A stretch of 64,000 bases of DNA. It comes from Chlamydiota bacterium. GTDB taxonomy: Bacteria > Chlamydiota > Chlamydiia > Chlamydiales > Parachlamydiaceae. The DNA lies in NCBI GenBank assembly GCA_013286645.1, contig JABDFJ010000002.1, forward strand, positions 1-64,000, written 5' to 3'. Shown in pieces: positions 20,154 through 29,798 of the stretch. Each line of letters opens with the position of its first letter. The first letter of the stretch is position 1. The notes below the pieces were generated by a model. The model was not told the DNA's origin and searched no databases. It saw only the letters and a list, made by a program, of their open reading frames with translations. A program made the translations under genes and the position numbers.

Positions 20154-21821
20154 TTATTGAGCCCAAACATTCATTGCTAAAGGATTTGGGGCTTTCTCAT
20201 TTTTTGTGGGTTGTTGCGGTTTTTCTAATTTAGTGTCTTTGATGGGCTGGACTGGTTTTTCTAGTTTAGTGTCATTGGTGGTTTGTGGTGGTTTTTCTAA
20301 TTTAGTGTCTTTAGAGGTAGGTGTGGACTTTTCGGATTTAGCGTCTTTAGAGGGGTGCATTACTTTTTCTAAGTTAGCATCTTTGGTGGTTTGTATTGTT
20401 TTTTCTGGTTTAGTGTCTTTGGAAGGTTTTTTCTGCTTTTCTAAATTAATATTTTTTGAATGCTCCTGTTTTATGCGATCTTGTGGGGGTGTGGTACTTG
20501 GTTTAGTGTGCCACATAGCTTCTCTCATAGAAGGTTCTTTTTCTTTGATTGCGGATTTCAGCGCTGGCGATTCGACTTTAGGAGGTGTTGTTGTAGGTGT
20601 GATGGCTTTGGTTGTCATTGGTTTTTCTTTGGTTGGGAGAGAAGCGCGAGCTGGATTGGGGAGAGGAGCTGCCGTTCCTGTTGGCACAAAAGGTTTGCCA
20701 AATGTCTGTTGGTACTCAGCCCTGAATGTCTGATATATTCCATTGGGATCATGTTGGTAATAAAAGTCTCCTGTATTTTGTATTTGATCAAACTCCACAG
20801 AGACTTTATGGCCTCCTATCTCGGGGGATGAAGGAGCTGGTGGTGCTGGAGGAAGCGAGATGTCGTAAGCTGGGTGATGTTGCAATGCCTGTATTTGTTG
20901 GTCTACTGCTTGTTTTTTGGTCTCATCCATACCGCTTTGTGGACTAGAGTGAATCTCATGTTGGACTGCAGTAAGATTTTTTTGAGCCTTATTAATTGCT
21001 TCTAGTGTATTTGAACGCACCTGTTTCAAGTTATTGACTTGATTAAACACATTCATTGCTTTTTGTTTAGCAGCTGGGTCCTGTTCAAGGCGCAAAGAAC
21101 TTTTTACCCCGTTAGCTGATAACATTTCCGTAAAGTTATCATGAAAGCTTTTTCTCACGTTAGCAGGCGCATCTTTCCACAATTGTACATTCTTGAGATA
21201 AAGGTTATAATCATGGTAGTCTTGTGTTGATTGTAATTGATTAATAGCATCTTCTAAAGCTGTTTTCCTGTTTATGGCATCATCGAATGCTTTTTGAGCA
21301 TTGTTCAGTTTGTTTTGGTCACTAAGTCTGTCGTTTGCAATGCTTTGGGCCAAGGCAGCTGATTCTTTTTTTAATGACTCCATCTGAGTTTCTTGATTAA
21401 TAGCATCTTGAGCAGTACCTGTGAATCTACCAATTACAGAAGCGTTTTGATCGTGATATTGCTTATATTCCCCATACTTTTGAACATATTGTAATTCGAG
21501 ATCGGTGGCTAATTTTCGATTTTGTTCTACGCTAGCTGCATCTTGATTGCTCTTATCATTATTAATTTTGTTTATCTTATCTATAATAGCTTGACTTTGC
21601 AAAAAGTTAATGTCATCTGTGGCTTTAATATAATAAGGATCGTCTGTTTGGCGTCCCTGTTGGATCTTGCGGTCTTGGTCGATCTTCTGTTCTATTGTCT
21701 GGGGATTTCCAAGCTGATTGGGATCGACAGCCTCCAGATGGTTGGCTGGTCCAAACAGACAAACGTTTGCAATCAGAGCTGTTACGATAAAAGTAAGGAC
21801 TTTTTTTACTAGCATAACCAC
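20154..21821 (-). CDS. Exported Lys/Pro/Thr-rich repeat protein, paralogue 2
   Basis: Shares N-terminal NHLEAxDPNQLGNPQ and C-terminal TKEKEPSMREAMWHxKPSTTPPQ with its neighbour. Confidence 0.75.
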   Translation of the reverse strand: MVMLVKKVLTFIVTALIANVCLFGPANHLEAVDPNQLGNPQTIEQKIDQDRKIQQGRQTDDPYYIKATDDINFLQSQAIIDKINKINNDKSNQDAASVEQNRKLATDLELQYVQKYGEYKQYHDQNASVIGRFTGTAQDAINQETQMESLKKESAALAQSIANDRLSDQNKLNNAQKAFDDAINRKTALEDAINQLQSTQDYHDYNLYLKNVQLWKDAPANVRKSFHDNFTEMLSANGVKSSLRLEQDPAAKQKAMNVFNQVNNLKQVRSNTLEAINKAQKNLTAVQHEIHSSPQSGMDETKKQAVDQQIQALQHHPAYDISLPPAPPAPSSPEIGGHKVSVEFDQIQNTGDFYYQHDPNGIYQTFRAEYQQTFGKPFVPTGTAAPLPNPARASLPTKEKPMTTKAITPTTTPPKVESPALKSAIKEKEPSMREAMWHTKPSTTPPQDRIKQEHSKNINLEKQKKPSKDTKPEKTIQTTKDANLEKVMHPSKDAKSEKSTPTSKDTKLEKPPQTTNDTKLEKPVQPIKDTKLEKPQQPTKNEKAPNPLAMNVWAQ

Positions 21822-22001
21822 CTCAATGCCTTTTCAATAAGGTTTACATGTTTATTATATATAAAGTAAATTTTATGTGTAAATTATTTTTAAAATAAAT
21901 TTTAACTATAATTCTCTATTTGCTATAATATAGTTAGGGTAGTGTGTCTTTGTTAAAGTGTTGATAAAGATATTGCCTACCGGGTTAATTAAGGAGGGGC
22001 T

Positions 22002-22214
22002 ATGAAACTAGTTGATCTCATTACGTTTGTGTTACTCATTATTGGTGGACTAAACTGGGGATTTATGGGGTTGGCAGACTTTAACCTTGTCACGGCAATA
22101 TTTGGTGCTGCGACAATGTTAACAAAAGTAACGTATCTATTAATAGGTGCGTCAGCATTGTATCAGTTGTACCATCACTTCTGTGGGCATGGTGCAGGCT
22201 GCTGTAGCAAATAA
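22002..22214 (+). CDS. DUF378-family small membrane protein
   Basis: MKLVDLITFVLLIIGGLNWGFMGLADFNLVTAIFG. Confidence 0.85.
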   Translation: MKLVDLITFVLLIIGGLNWGFMGLADFNLVTAIFGAATMLTKVTYLLIGASALYQLYHHFCGHGAGCCSK

Positions 22215-22241
22215 AGTCTAATTACCATTAGGCCAGTAACG

Positions 22242-22310
22242 AAACGACAGCTGTTCATCATTACCCAGTAAAATGGGTGTGTGGTGAATGAGTTGTCGTT
22301 TTTTTTACTT
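22242..22310 (+). terminator. Rho-independent terminator-like hairpin
   Basis: AAACGACAGCTGTTCATCATTACCCA-GTAAAA-TGGGTGTGTGGTGAATGAGTTGTCGTTTTTTTT. Confidence 0.8.
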
Positions 22311-22368
22311 TTTTCTTGCTTCCTAATCAGTTATACCATGTCGACGGCATAGGATTTTAGGACGTGAT

Positions 22369-23235
22369 ATGGTCTCTTTAGTCTCATTCATTCAGACAAC
22401 CGCTTATGAGATTGCACCCACCCGCTTGCGTGTGCCTCCTATTTTGTGGTCGGCCTTTGCCACCTTAAATAAAATTCATGCTGTGTGGCGTTGGTTTCGC
22501 CGCTTCGAACTTTACCGCCGTCCAGACAATCTCGTGCAGTTGTTGGCGGGACATGTGGTCAATGTGGTCGTGGGTGAAGCGGTGCTTTTGCGCATCGCCG
22601 CGCAGTGTTTATTGGTAGCTACGCGCTTAATGGAATGTGTTCAGCAACAATCGGCGCTATGCCGGGCATGTAAGCATTGGATGTCGGCGGTTAAAGGACA
22701 CTATCCCCATCCCGTCCACGTTGATTGGGACACGCGGTTTGAAACAGGCTATTTTGCACAGAAAGCACTAGCTGTGAGTTATCGCCTAGAACGGATTGCG
22801 CGCGGCACTTTCAGTGTGATAGCCGAAATGTTTAAGCTAAGCATGCATCTCATGGATGTGATCGATGCCTTTAGTTGGAGCCCATCCACCAAATATGAGG
22901 GGATCAATGAAGGCTTCGTCAATATTACCAAATGGTTAGCGGTCACAGTCGAACATAAAGAAGAGCTGTTGATGGGGATCACGAAGCATCGAGAGCTGAT
23001 TGAGCGTTTACTGTGCGGTTCGATCATCAGCTATGACCAGTTACATGCAGGTGTAAGCAAAGCCTTGGAAAAGACAGAAGTAGTGTATCATGGGGTTAAA
23101 ACAGCCACGACCTTTGGTGGAGGCATTTTAATGGACACCCTCAGCAATGTGTGTGTGATCGTGGGTTGTGCACAATGGCGCCCTGTAGCATGGGCTTCAC
23201 GCAGGTTGGCTAAACAGGATTGTATACGTTTATAA
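22369..23235 (+). CDS. Hypothetical protein
   Basis: ORF with no recognised family. Confidence 0.55.
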   Translation: MVSLVSFIQTTAYEIAPTRLRVPPILWSAFATLNKIHAVWRWFRRFELYRRPDNLVQLLAGHVVNVVVGEAVLLRIAAQCLLVATRLMECVQQQSALCRACKHWMSAVKGHYPHPVHVDWDTRFETGYFAQKALAVSYRLERIARGTFSVIAEMFKLSMHLMDVIDAFSWSPSTKYEGINEGFVNITKWLAVTVEHKEELLMGITKHRELIERLLCGSIISYDQLHAGVSKALEKTEVVYHGVKTATTFGGGILMDTLSNVCVIVGCAQWRPVAWASRRLAKQDCIRL

Positions 23236-23650
23236 AACGGTCATGTCCATAGGCTAATAATTTTTCATCACAGGTCACTAAAACGGCATTTTCTTCATGC
23301 GCACTCGCGAGCAGAATTCGATCTGCCGGATCCCCATGGGGTTGACCTGGTAAACGGGAACTTTGGATGGCTATGCGGGGAGAAAGCGGAACTAATGTCA
23401 TGCCCGGCAAACTTAGCATCTGATCGATCCAATCAAAACAATCCATGCCTAAGGCGATCCTCCCTTTTTCTTCTAACATCCCAATTTCCCAAATAGAGAT
23501 TGCCGAAATTAAAATACCATCCCGATCTTGACTCTGGTTGACAGCTTTGCGGAAAGGTTGCGATAAGACCGTGTTTCCTTGCATTAACCAGATTAAAACA
23601 TGTGTATCTAATAAGAGTTTATGTCGTTTTAAGTCTTTAAGTAGCGGCAT
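23210..23650 (-). CDS. PIN-domain toxin (VapC-like)
   Basis: LLLDTHVLIWLMQG...GDPADRILLASAHEENAVLVTCDEKL. Confidence 0.9.
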   Translation of the reverse strand: MPLLKDLKRHKLLLDTHVLIWLMQGNTVLSQPFRKAVNQSQDRDGILISAISIWEIGMLEEKGRIALGMDCFDWIDQMLSLPGMTLVPLSPRIAIQSSRLPGQPHGDPADRILLASAHEENAVLVTCDEKLLAYGHDRFINVYNPV

Positions 23651-23873
23651 CCCACGCCTCTGCTAGCGGTGCGATGATATCTCCCTTGATTTCAATAGTG
23701 CCGGCCATTTTTCCAAATAATGTCCGATCAGTTTTTTCAATGGGACATAACTTCACAATAGGCACATGATGTTTGGTGATCACAATCTCTTGGCCTGATG
23801 TTTTTACCACATCCATAATTTTAAGGCACTCGGCTTTAAATTTGCCTGCCTGCATAAACCTATCCATAAACAA
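23637..23873 (-). CDS. Phd/YefM-type antitoxin
   Basis: FKAECLKIMDVVKTSGQEIVITKHHVPIVKL; overlaps the toxin start. Confidence 0.88.
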   Translation of the reverse strand: MFMDRFMQAGKFKAECLKIMDVVKTSGQEIVITKHHVPIVKLCPIEKTDRTLFGKMAGTIEIKGDIIAPLAEAWDAAT

Positions 23874-23964
23874 ACCCTCCTATAGTCATAATACCATAGT
23901 CATAATAATTTGGCATCAAATTTTTCCGGTGTCATGAGCTTCCGTTCGAAAAGCGCTGTTGCTC

Positions 23965-24145
23965 GGTCCTTTAGGTCGTTTTGGTCCTTTAGGTCCCTTT
24001 TCTAGATGGCTTCATTCGGCGCTTAACGCACACGGGCACGAAATCTAGGTGATGTAAGAGATTAATGCAGGAACGAAATGGACAAGGACCCATGTCCATG
24101 CAGTCCATATCGTCCATGCATGTCCATGTAGTCCATTGTCCATTA
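23965..24145. repeat. Cluster of three different iterated-word half-elements (GGTCCTTTAGG; CGGGCACGAAAT; GTCCATGCA)
   Basis: 23965-24005, 24027-24060 and 24075-24145; each matches a family elsewhere in the window. Confidence 0.8.
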
Positions 24146-24160
24146 GCCTAAGCAGAGAGC

Positions 24161-24517
24161 TTAAGCTTTGATTTTGATGTCCACACCAGCAGGCAGAGTC
24201 AACGTTTTGAGGGCGTCGATGGTTTTGCCTGTGGGGTTGAGGATATCTACTAACCGTTTGTGCGTGCGAATTTCAAACTGTTCGCGCGATTTGCGGTCGA
24301 TGTTGGGCGAACGCAATACGGTGTAGATTTCACGGCGTGTCGGCATAGGAATGGGGCCGGCAACGCCAGCGCCTGTACGCTTGGCTGTTTCCACAATGTC
24401 GGCAGTAGAACGATCGAGAATACGTTGATCGTAGCCTTTGAGACGGATGCGGATTTTCTGCCGCGCCATCTTCGGCTGCTGCTTCTCCTGTTTGGGTTGC
24501 TTGTCTTGTTTTGCCAT
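24161..24517 (-). CDS. rpsJ: 30S ribosomal protein S10
   Basis: [30 protein letters not shown]. Confidence 0.98.
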   Translation of the reverse strand: MAKQDKQPKQEKQQPKMARQKIRIRLKGYDQRILDRSTADIVETAKRTGAGVAGPIPMPTRREIYTVLRSPNIDRKSREQFEIRTHKRLVDILNPTGKTIDALKTLTLPAGVDIKIKA

Positions 24518-24534
24518 AACTAACCTTATGAACC

Positions 24535-26622
24535 TTACTTCTTAATGATTTCTTCTTGAATTTTCGTGGGCACGCGCTCAAAGTGGCTCGGCTCCATGAC
24601 GTATGTGGCTCGTCCTGAGGTCAAAGAACGCAGTTGTGTCGAGTAACCGAACATCTCACTTAATGGCACCTCAGCATGGATGATGAGAGCACCTTTGTGT
24701 GATTCCTGACCAATGATTTGACCGCGACGACGGTTTAAGTCGCCGATGACGTCGCCCATTGCAGCCTCTGGCGTCGTGACGTCGACTTTCATGATTGGTT
24801 CTAGGATGATCGGCTTGGCTTTACGTGCCGCTTCTTTCAGCGCCATCGATCCGCAGATCTTAAAGGCCATTTCGCTCGAGTCAACATCGTGGTAAGAACC
24901 GAAGACGATGTCGATGGAAATATCGACCAGGCTGTAACCGGCGAGTACGCCTGTTGCAATGCCTTCTTCAATCCCTTTGATCGTAGGCGTGATGAATTCT
25001 CTTGGAATGACACCACCAACGATTTTGTTGTTGATTTCGATACCCTTGCCTTTTTCGTTCGGACGGATATCCAATTCGACGTGAGCATACTGACCCCGAC
25101 CACCCGACTGTTTGACGAATTTGGTCTGGCTGCTGCTTGGCATTGTGATCGTTTCTTTGTAGGAAACTTGGGGCTTACCTACATTGGCTTCGACACTGAA
25201 TTCACGCTTCATACGGTCGTGGAGGATCTCCAAGTGGAGCTCACCCATCCCAGCAATGATGGTTTGTCCAGTCTCTTCGTTGGTACTGACGCGGAAGGTT
25301 GGATCTTCTTCTGACAGTGCCGATAGAGCCATGGAAAGCTTTTCACGGTCGCCTTTGGATTTTGGCTCGATAGCCATGGAGATCACAGGTTCTGGGAACT
25401 CCATTTTTTCCAAGATGAGCGGTTTTTCCGGTGTGCACAGCGTGTCGCCGGTGCTGGCTTTTTTTAAGCCAATACAAGCTGCGATATCGCCAGCATGGAA
25501 TTCGTCGCGCTCTTCACGTTTGTTAGCGTGCATTTCAAGCAGACGGGAGATTCTTTCTTTGGAATCTTTTGTGCTGTTGATGAGGTTCATCCCTTTTGTC
25601 AAGGTGCCGCTATAGATACGGATAAAGGTCAGACGGCCCACGTATGGGTCTGTCATGATTTTAAACGCTAGCGCGGCGAATGGAGCATCATCTTCGGGCT
25701 TAAGCAGGATCTCTTCACCTGTGTTAAGATCATGTGCTTTGATCTCACCACGGTCGACTGGAGATGGCATCCAATTAACAACGGCATCGAGCAATTGCTG
25801 TACGCCTTTGTTTTTGAATGACGAACCACACAGCACCGGATTGAATTTGTTGCCGCAGACACCCTTACGGATGACGGCATGAATTTCTTCTGGTGTCAAG
25901 GCGTCTGGGTTCTCAAGCACTTTAGTCATGAAGACTTCATTCGTTTCGTCCACAGTAGCTAGCTCTTCGAGCAGCTCGGCACGCATCTCTTTACATTTTT
26001 CCAAGAGATCTGCTGGGATGTCTGTTTCTTCCCAATCGGCACCAAGTGTTTCGTCGTGGAAGAAAAGGGCTCTCATTGTGATGAGGTCTACCATGCCTTT
26101 GAAATCCGATTCTGCACCGATAGGGCAGTGGACGGCAATTGCATTAGCATGCAGCTTTTCACGCATCGTCTTAATAGCGTCGAAGAAGTCGGCGCCAATA
26201 CGGTCCATTTTGTTGACGAAGCAGATACGTGGCACACCGTATTTATCGGCTTGGCGCCATACGGTTTCGGATTGTGGTTCTACACCAGACACCGAGCAGA
26301 ACACAGCGACAGAACCATCGAGAACGCGTAGTGAGCGTTCCACTTCAATGGTGAAGTCTACGTGGCCAGGTGTGTCAATGATGTTGATTTTAGAGCCTTT
26401 CCAGAACACTGTGGTGGCAGCAGACGTGATCGTGATGCCTCGTTCTTGCTCTTGTTCCATCCAGTCCATGGTGGCAGCGCCTTCATGCACTTCACCCATG
26501 CGGTGAACGCGGCCAGTATAGTAAAGGATACGCTCTGTAGTAGTGGTTTTACCAGCATCGATGTGTGCCATGATGCCGATATTGCGCACATTTTGGAGCT
26601 TTTCATTTTGTGGTCTTGCCAT
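24535..26622 (-). CDS. fusA: Elongation factor G
   Basis: [24 protein letters not shown]. Confidence 0.99.
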   Translation of the reverse strand: MARPQNEKLQNVRNIGIMAHIDAGKTTTTERILYYTGRVHRMGEVHEGAATMDWMEQEQERGITITSAATTVFWKGSKINIIDTPGHVDFTIEVERSLRVLDGSVAVFCSVSGVEPQSETVWRQADKYGVPRICFVNKMDRIGADFFDAIKTMREKLHANAIAVHCPIGAESDFKGMVDLITMRALFFHDETLGADWEETDIPADLLEKCKEMRAELLEELATVDETNEVFMTKVLENPDALTPEEIHAVIRKGVCGNKFNPVLCGSSFKNKGVQQLLDAVVNWMPSPVDRGEIKAHDLNTGEEILLKPEDDAPFAALAFKIMTDPYVGRLTFIRIYSGTLTKGMNLINSTKDSKERISRLLEMHANKREERDEFHAGDIAACIGLKKASTGDTLCTPEKPLILEKMEFPEPVISMAIEPKSKGDREKLSMALSALSEEDPTFRVSTNEETGQTIIAGMGELHLEILHDRMKREFSVEANVGKPQVSYKETITMPSSSQTKFVKQSGGRGQYAHVELDIRPNEKGKGIEINNKIVGGVIPREFITPTIKGIEEGIATGVLAGYSLVDISIDIVFGSYHDVDSSEMAFKICGSMALKEAARKAKPIILEPIMKVDVTTPEAAMGDVIGDLNRRRGQIIGQESHKGALIIHAEVPLSEMFGYSTQLRSLTSGRATYVMEPSHFERVPTKIQEEIIKK

Positions 26623-26639
26623 AATACGTTACCCTCCTG

Positions 26640-27113
26640 TTACCACTTGTAGTGAGCGAAAGCTTTGTTAGCTTCTGCCATACGGTGGGTGTCGTCTTTT
26701 TTCTTGATAGTCGTGCCTTGGTTGTTAAAGCAATCGACTAATTCGCTGGCAAGGCCGTCTTCCATGGAACGACCGGCTTTTGAGCGTGAGTGTGCGATAA
26801 TCCAGCGCATAGCCATAGACATCCGACGATTTGGTGGGATCTCAATAGGTACTTGGTAGGTAGCACCCCCAATACGGCGTGATTTCACTTCGAGAGCAGG
26901 CTGTGCATTTTGCAGCGCTTGTTCGAAGGCTTCTAATGGATTTTCTATTTTCACTTTTTTGGCAAATTTCTCTAAAGCGTTGTAAATAATACGACGCGAA
27001 GTGGATTTTTTGCCGCCAATCATGACTTTATTAATAAATTTTGCCAATACAGTGCTTTGATAAAGAGGATCGGGGTCGATTTCTCTTTTAACTGCACGAC
27101 GTCTTCTTGACAT
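26640..27113 (-). CDS. rpsG: 30S ribosomal protein S7
   Basis: MSRRRRAVKREIDPDP...LAKFINKVMIGGKKS. Confidence 0.98.
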   Translation of the reverse strand: MSRRRRAVKREIDPDPLYQSTVLAKFINKVMIGGKKSTSRRIIYNALEKFAKKVKIENPLEAFEQALQNAQPALEVKSRRIGGATYQVPIEIPPNRRMSMAMRWIIAHSRSKAGRSMEDGLASELVDCFNNQGTTIKKKDDTHRMAEANKAFAHYKW

Positions 27114-27284
27114 GGTTTCCTCGTAATGTTTGCATTGTTCTTCAAGACAGGCTCTAATCCCTGTCGAAGGAAGTGATCTTTCGATTCACCCGGCTTCGCA
27201 TCGCGAAACCTGTGCGTGATTCACGTTTTTATTTTAAGCAAAACGCAAATCGCGGACCAGGATACTCACTGGAGCATCCTAGCG

Positions 27285-27656
27285 TTACTTAGGCCGTTTG
27301 GCCCCGTACTTAGATCTTCCTTGTTTACGGTCTTTTACCGCCGCACAGTCTAAAGTTCCACGCACGATGTGGTAACGTACGCCAGGTAAGTCCTTGACGC
27401 GTCCGCCACGCACTAGCACGATGCTGTGTTCTTGGAGGTTGTGTCCTTCACCACCGATATAGGCGATGACTTCTTGCCCTGTAGATAGACGAACCCAAGC
27501 TACTTTACGCAGAGCTGAGTTAGGCTTCTTAGGCGTCTTTGTTTTCACCTGCAAGCATACTCCACGTCGTTGTGGGCATTTTTGCAAGGCTGGCGACTTA
27601 CTACGTTTCTTCTTAGGGGAACGTGGCTGTCGAACAAGCTGGTTAATAGTCGGCAT
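27285..27656 (-). CDS. rpsL: 30S ribosomal protein S12 (ORF extends to 27776; start at 27656)
   Basis: [24 protein letters not shown]...[11 protein letters not shown]. Confidence 0.98.
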   Translation of the reverse strand: MPTINQLVRQPRSPKKKRSKSPALQKCPQRRGVCLQVKTKTPKKPNSALRKVAWVRLSTGQEVIAYIGGEGHNLQEHSIVLVRGGRVKDLPGVRYHIVRGTLDCAAVKDRKQGRSKYGAKRPK

Positions 27657-27777
27657 GTTTGCCTTCTCCTTGAAAATAGTCTTTAAAAGCTTTTTTTCGT
27701 GTTTTTCCACACAGATGACTGGTCTGCATAGAAGATACCTGGCGAGTATAAAAGATTCTAACAAAAGCCGCAACACA

Positions 27778-27975
27778 AAAAAGGCTAAAGGCTAAAGGCG
27801 AAAGGCGAAAAGCAAAGGCTAAAAGCTAAAGGCTAAAGGCGAAAAAATAAAGGCGAAAGGCGAAAGGCGAAAGGCTAAAAAAGGGAAAGGGTGAAAATGT
27901 ATCCTTGTATCTTTTATTTTTATCCTTTATATTTTCGCTTTTAGCCTTTAGCCTTTCGCTTTTAGCCTTTATTTT
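27778..27975. repeat. GGCTAAAGG/GGCGAAAGG iterated left arm and complementary right arm, between rpsL and rdgB
   Basis: AAGGCTAAAGGCTAAAGGCGAAAGGCG... / ...CGCTTTTAGCCTTTAGCCTTTCGCTTTTAGCCTTT. Confidence 0.9.
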
Positions 27976-28506
27976 ATGAAGCTTAACACCAGTAATCTAG
28001 GTAAGTTTGAGGAATTCAAACATCTTTTTGCCAAACACGGCCGCTCGTTAGAAGCGACACATGTGGATCTGGCAGAAATTGAGGCCGATCCCATTTCTGT
28101 GGTGGTGCACAAAGCCAGCCAGATGGAGGATCGCATATTAGTGGATGACACTTCACTTGAAGTGGCAGGCGCGGCTTTAGGGATAAACGTTCGTTGGCTC
28201 TTAGAACATTTGCCAGAGCTGGCTGGAAGGAAAGCTTCGTGGCGCGTTTTATTAGCATATCGTGAAAGAGATCAAGTCTTTGTTTATCAGGGAATAGTGA
28301 TAGGGACGATTGTTGAACCCAAGGGCAAGGGAGGCTTCGGTTTCGATCCAGTATTCTTACCAGATGGAGCTACACAAACTTTGGCTGAAGCAAAGCTGGA
28401 TTGTTACAATGCTAGAGCTTTGGCTGTGGATGCTTTATTAAAAGAGAAAGCACTGACCATCCAACCTGTCATACAACACTGGCAAGGTCCTTGGCAACAA
28501 AGCTAA
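27976..28506 (+). CDS. rdgB: RdgB/HAM1-family non-canonical purine NTP pyrophosphatase
   Basis: NTSNLGKFEEFKHLF...GKGGFGFDPVFLPDG. Confidence 0.88.
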   Translation: MKLNTSNLGKFEEFKHLFAKHGRSLEATHVDLAEIEADPISVVVHKASQMEDRILVDDTSLEVAGAALGINVRWLLEHLPELAGRKASWRVLLAYRERDQVFVYQGIVIGTIVEPKGKGGFGFDPVFLPDGATQTLAEAKLDCYNARALAVDALLKEKALTIQPVIQHWQGPWQQS

Positions 28507-28567
28507 ATATTTTAAGTCTTTTTTATGCTTTTGCTTTTATGTCTTAGCTCTTATACTTGTAACTATT

Positions 28568-29707
28568 ATGAAAAAAATAGCCATTCTAGGTAGTACAGGT
28601 TCCATTGGTGAAAGCACACTCAAAGTGGTGCGTCATCTTAAAGAGCGCTTTCGCGTGACGGCCATCGCTGCCAAATCAAATATCGATGCGCTTGAAGCGC
28701 AAGCACGCGAGTTTCACCCCGAATTGATCGCCGTCTATGACGAGCAGCAAGCCCAGATTTTGCGTAAGCGCTTGCCACATATTCCGATAGAATCCGGTCT
28801 GGCCGGACTGAACGCAGTAGCCACGCATAGCTCGGCAAGCTTTGTGGTGTCGGCAATGAGTGGTACGATAGGTCTTGCACCAACCGTGGCCGCTATCCAA
28901 GCAGGAAAAAATATTGGTCTAGCCAACAAAGAAGTGTTGGTGGCGGGCGGGGCATTGGTGATGGAGCTTGCGAAAAAGCATGGCGTGCATCTCTTACCAA
29001 TTGATAGTGAGCATAGTGCACTCTTTCAGTGTTTAGAAGGGCAGCCCCACAATGCCGTGCAGCGTTTGATCCTCACTGCATCAGGGGGGCCGTTTCGCAA
29101 TTTCACTCCCGAGCAATTGCAGCAAGTGACACCAGAACAGGCATTGCGACATCCTACGTGGAATATGGGAGCCAAGGTGACCATTGATAGCTCGACGTTG
29201 ATGAATAAGGGATTGGAAGTCATCGAAGCCCATTGGTTATTTGGGGTGCCTATCGACAAGATTTCTGTGGTGGTGCATCCGCAAAGCATTATTCATAGTA
29301 TGGTTGAATTTGTGGATAATTCTCTCCTTGCTCAGCTAGGAGAGACTCTGATGATTGTGCCTATTCAATATGCATTGACGTATCCGGAAAGGTTGCCAGG
29401 AACGTTAAAGCCCTTTGACTTTATCAAATACAATACTTTGCAGTTTCTTGTGCCAGATACGGATCGATTTCGTTGTTTGAACTTGGCTTTTGAGGCGGTT
29501 AAAATTGGCGGTACATTGCCTTGTTATATGAATGCTGCCAATGAGGTGTTAGTCCATCGTTTCTTAGAAAAAAAGATCTCATGGCCAGAGATTGCTTCAA
29601 AACTTGAAACGCTGATGGAAAAACATCAAGTCACTCCCATTCGCTCGTTGGATGATGTCTTAGCTGCCGATGTGCAAGCGCGCCAAGAAACGGGCATGAA
29701 CTCATAA
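28568..29707 (+). CDS. dxr: 1-deoxy-D-xylulose 5-phosphate reductoisomerase
   Basis: KKIAILGSTGSIGESTLKVV; LANKEVLVAGG; IDSEHSALFQCL. Confidence 0.98.
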   Translation: MKKIAILGSTGSIGESTLKVVRHLKERFRVTAIAAKSNIDALEAQAREFHPELIAVYDEQQAQILRKRLPHIPIESGLAGLNAVATHSSASFVVSAMSGTIGLAPTVAAIQAGKNIGLANKEVLVAGGALVMELAKKHGVHLLPIDSEHSALFQCLEGQPHNAVQRLILTASGGPFRNFTPEQLQQVTPEQALRHPTWNMGAKVTIDSSTLMNKGLEVIEAHWLFGVPIDKISVVVHPQSIIHSMVEFVDNSLLAQLGETLMIVPIQYALTYPERLPGTLKPFDFIKYNTLQFLVPDTDRFRCLNLAFEAVKIGGTLPCYMNAANEVLVHRFLEKKISWPEIASKLETLMEKHQVTPIRSLDDVLAADVQARQETGMNS

Positions 29708-29798
29708 ATTGCCAACACTTATCTCTTTATTATATATGCATCATGCTGTATTCTATATTTTTTTTATTATCTACTATTAGCAAAGGTAATTAGGAATT

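Noticed and set aside
20206-20831. Plus-strand ORFs (GLVSLVVCGGFSNLVSLE...) as a membrane repeat protein
   Set aside because: Antisense reading of the KDTKLEKP repeat tail of the real minus-strand gene.
24889-26652. Multiple plus-strand ORFs opposite fusA
   Set aside because: They are shadow ORFs antisense to a certain EF-G gene with strong codon constraint.
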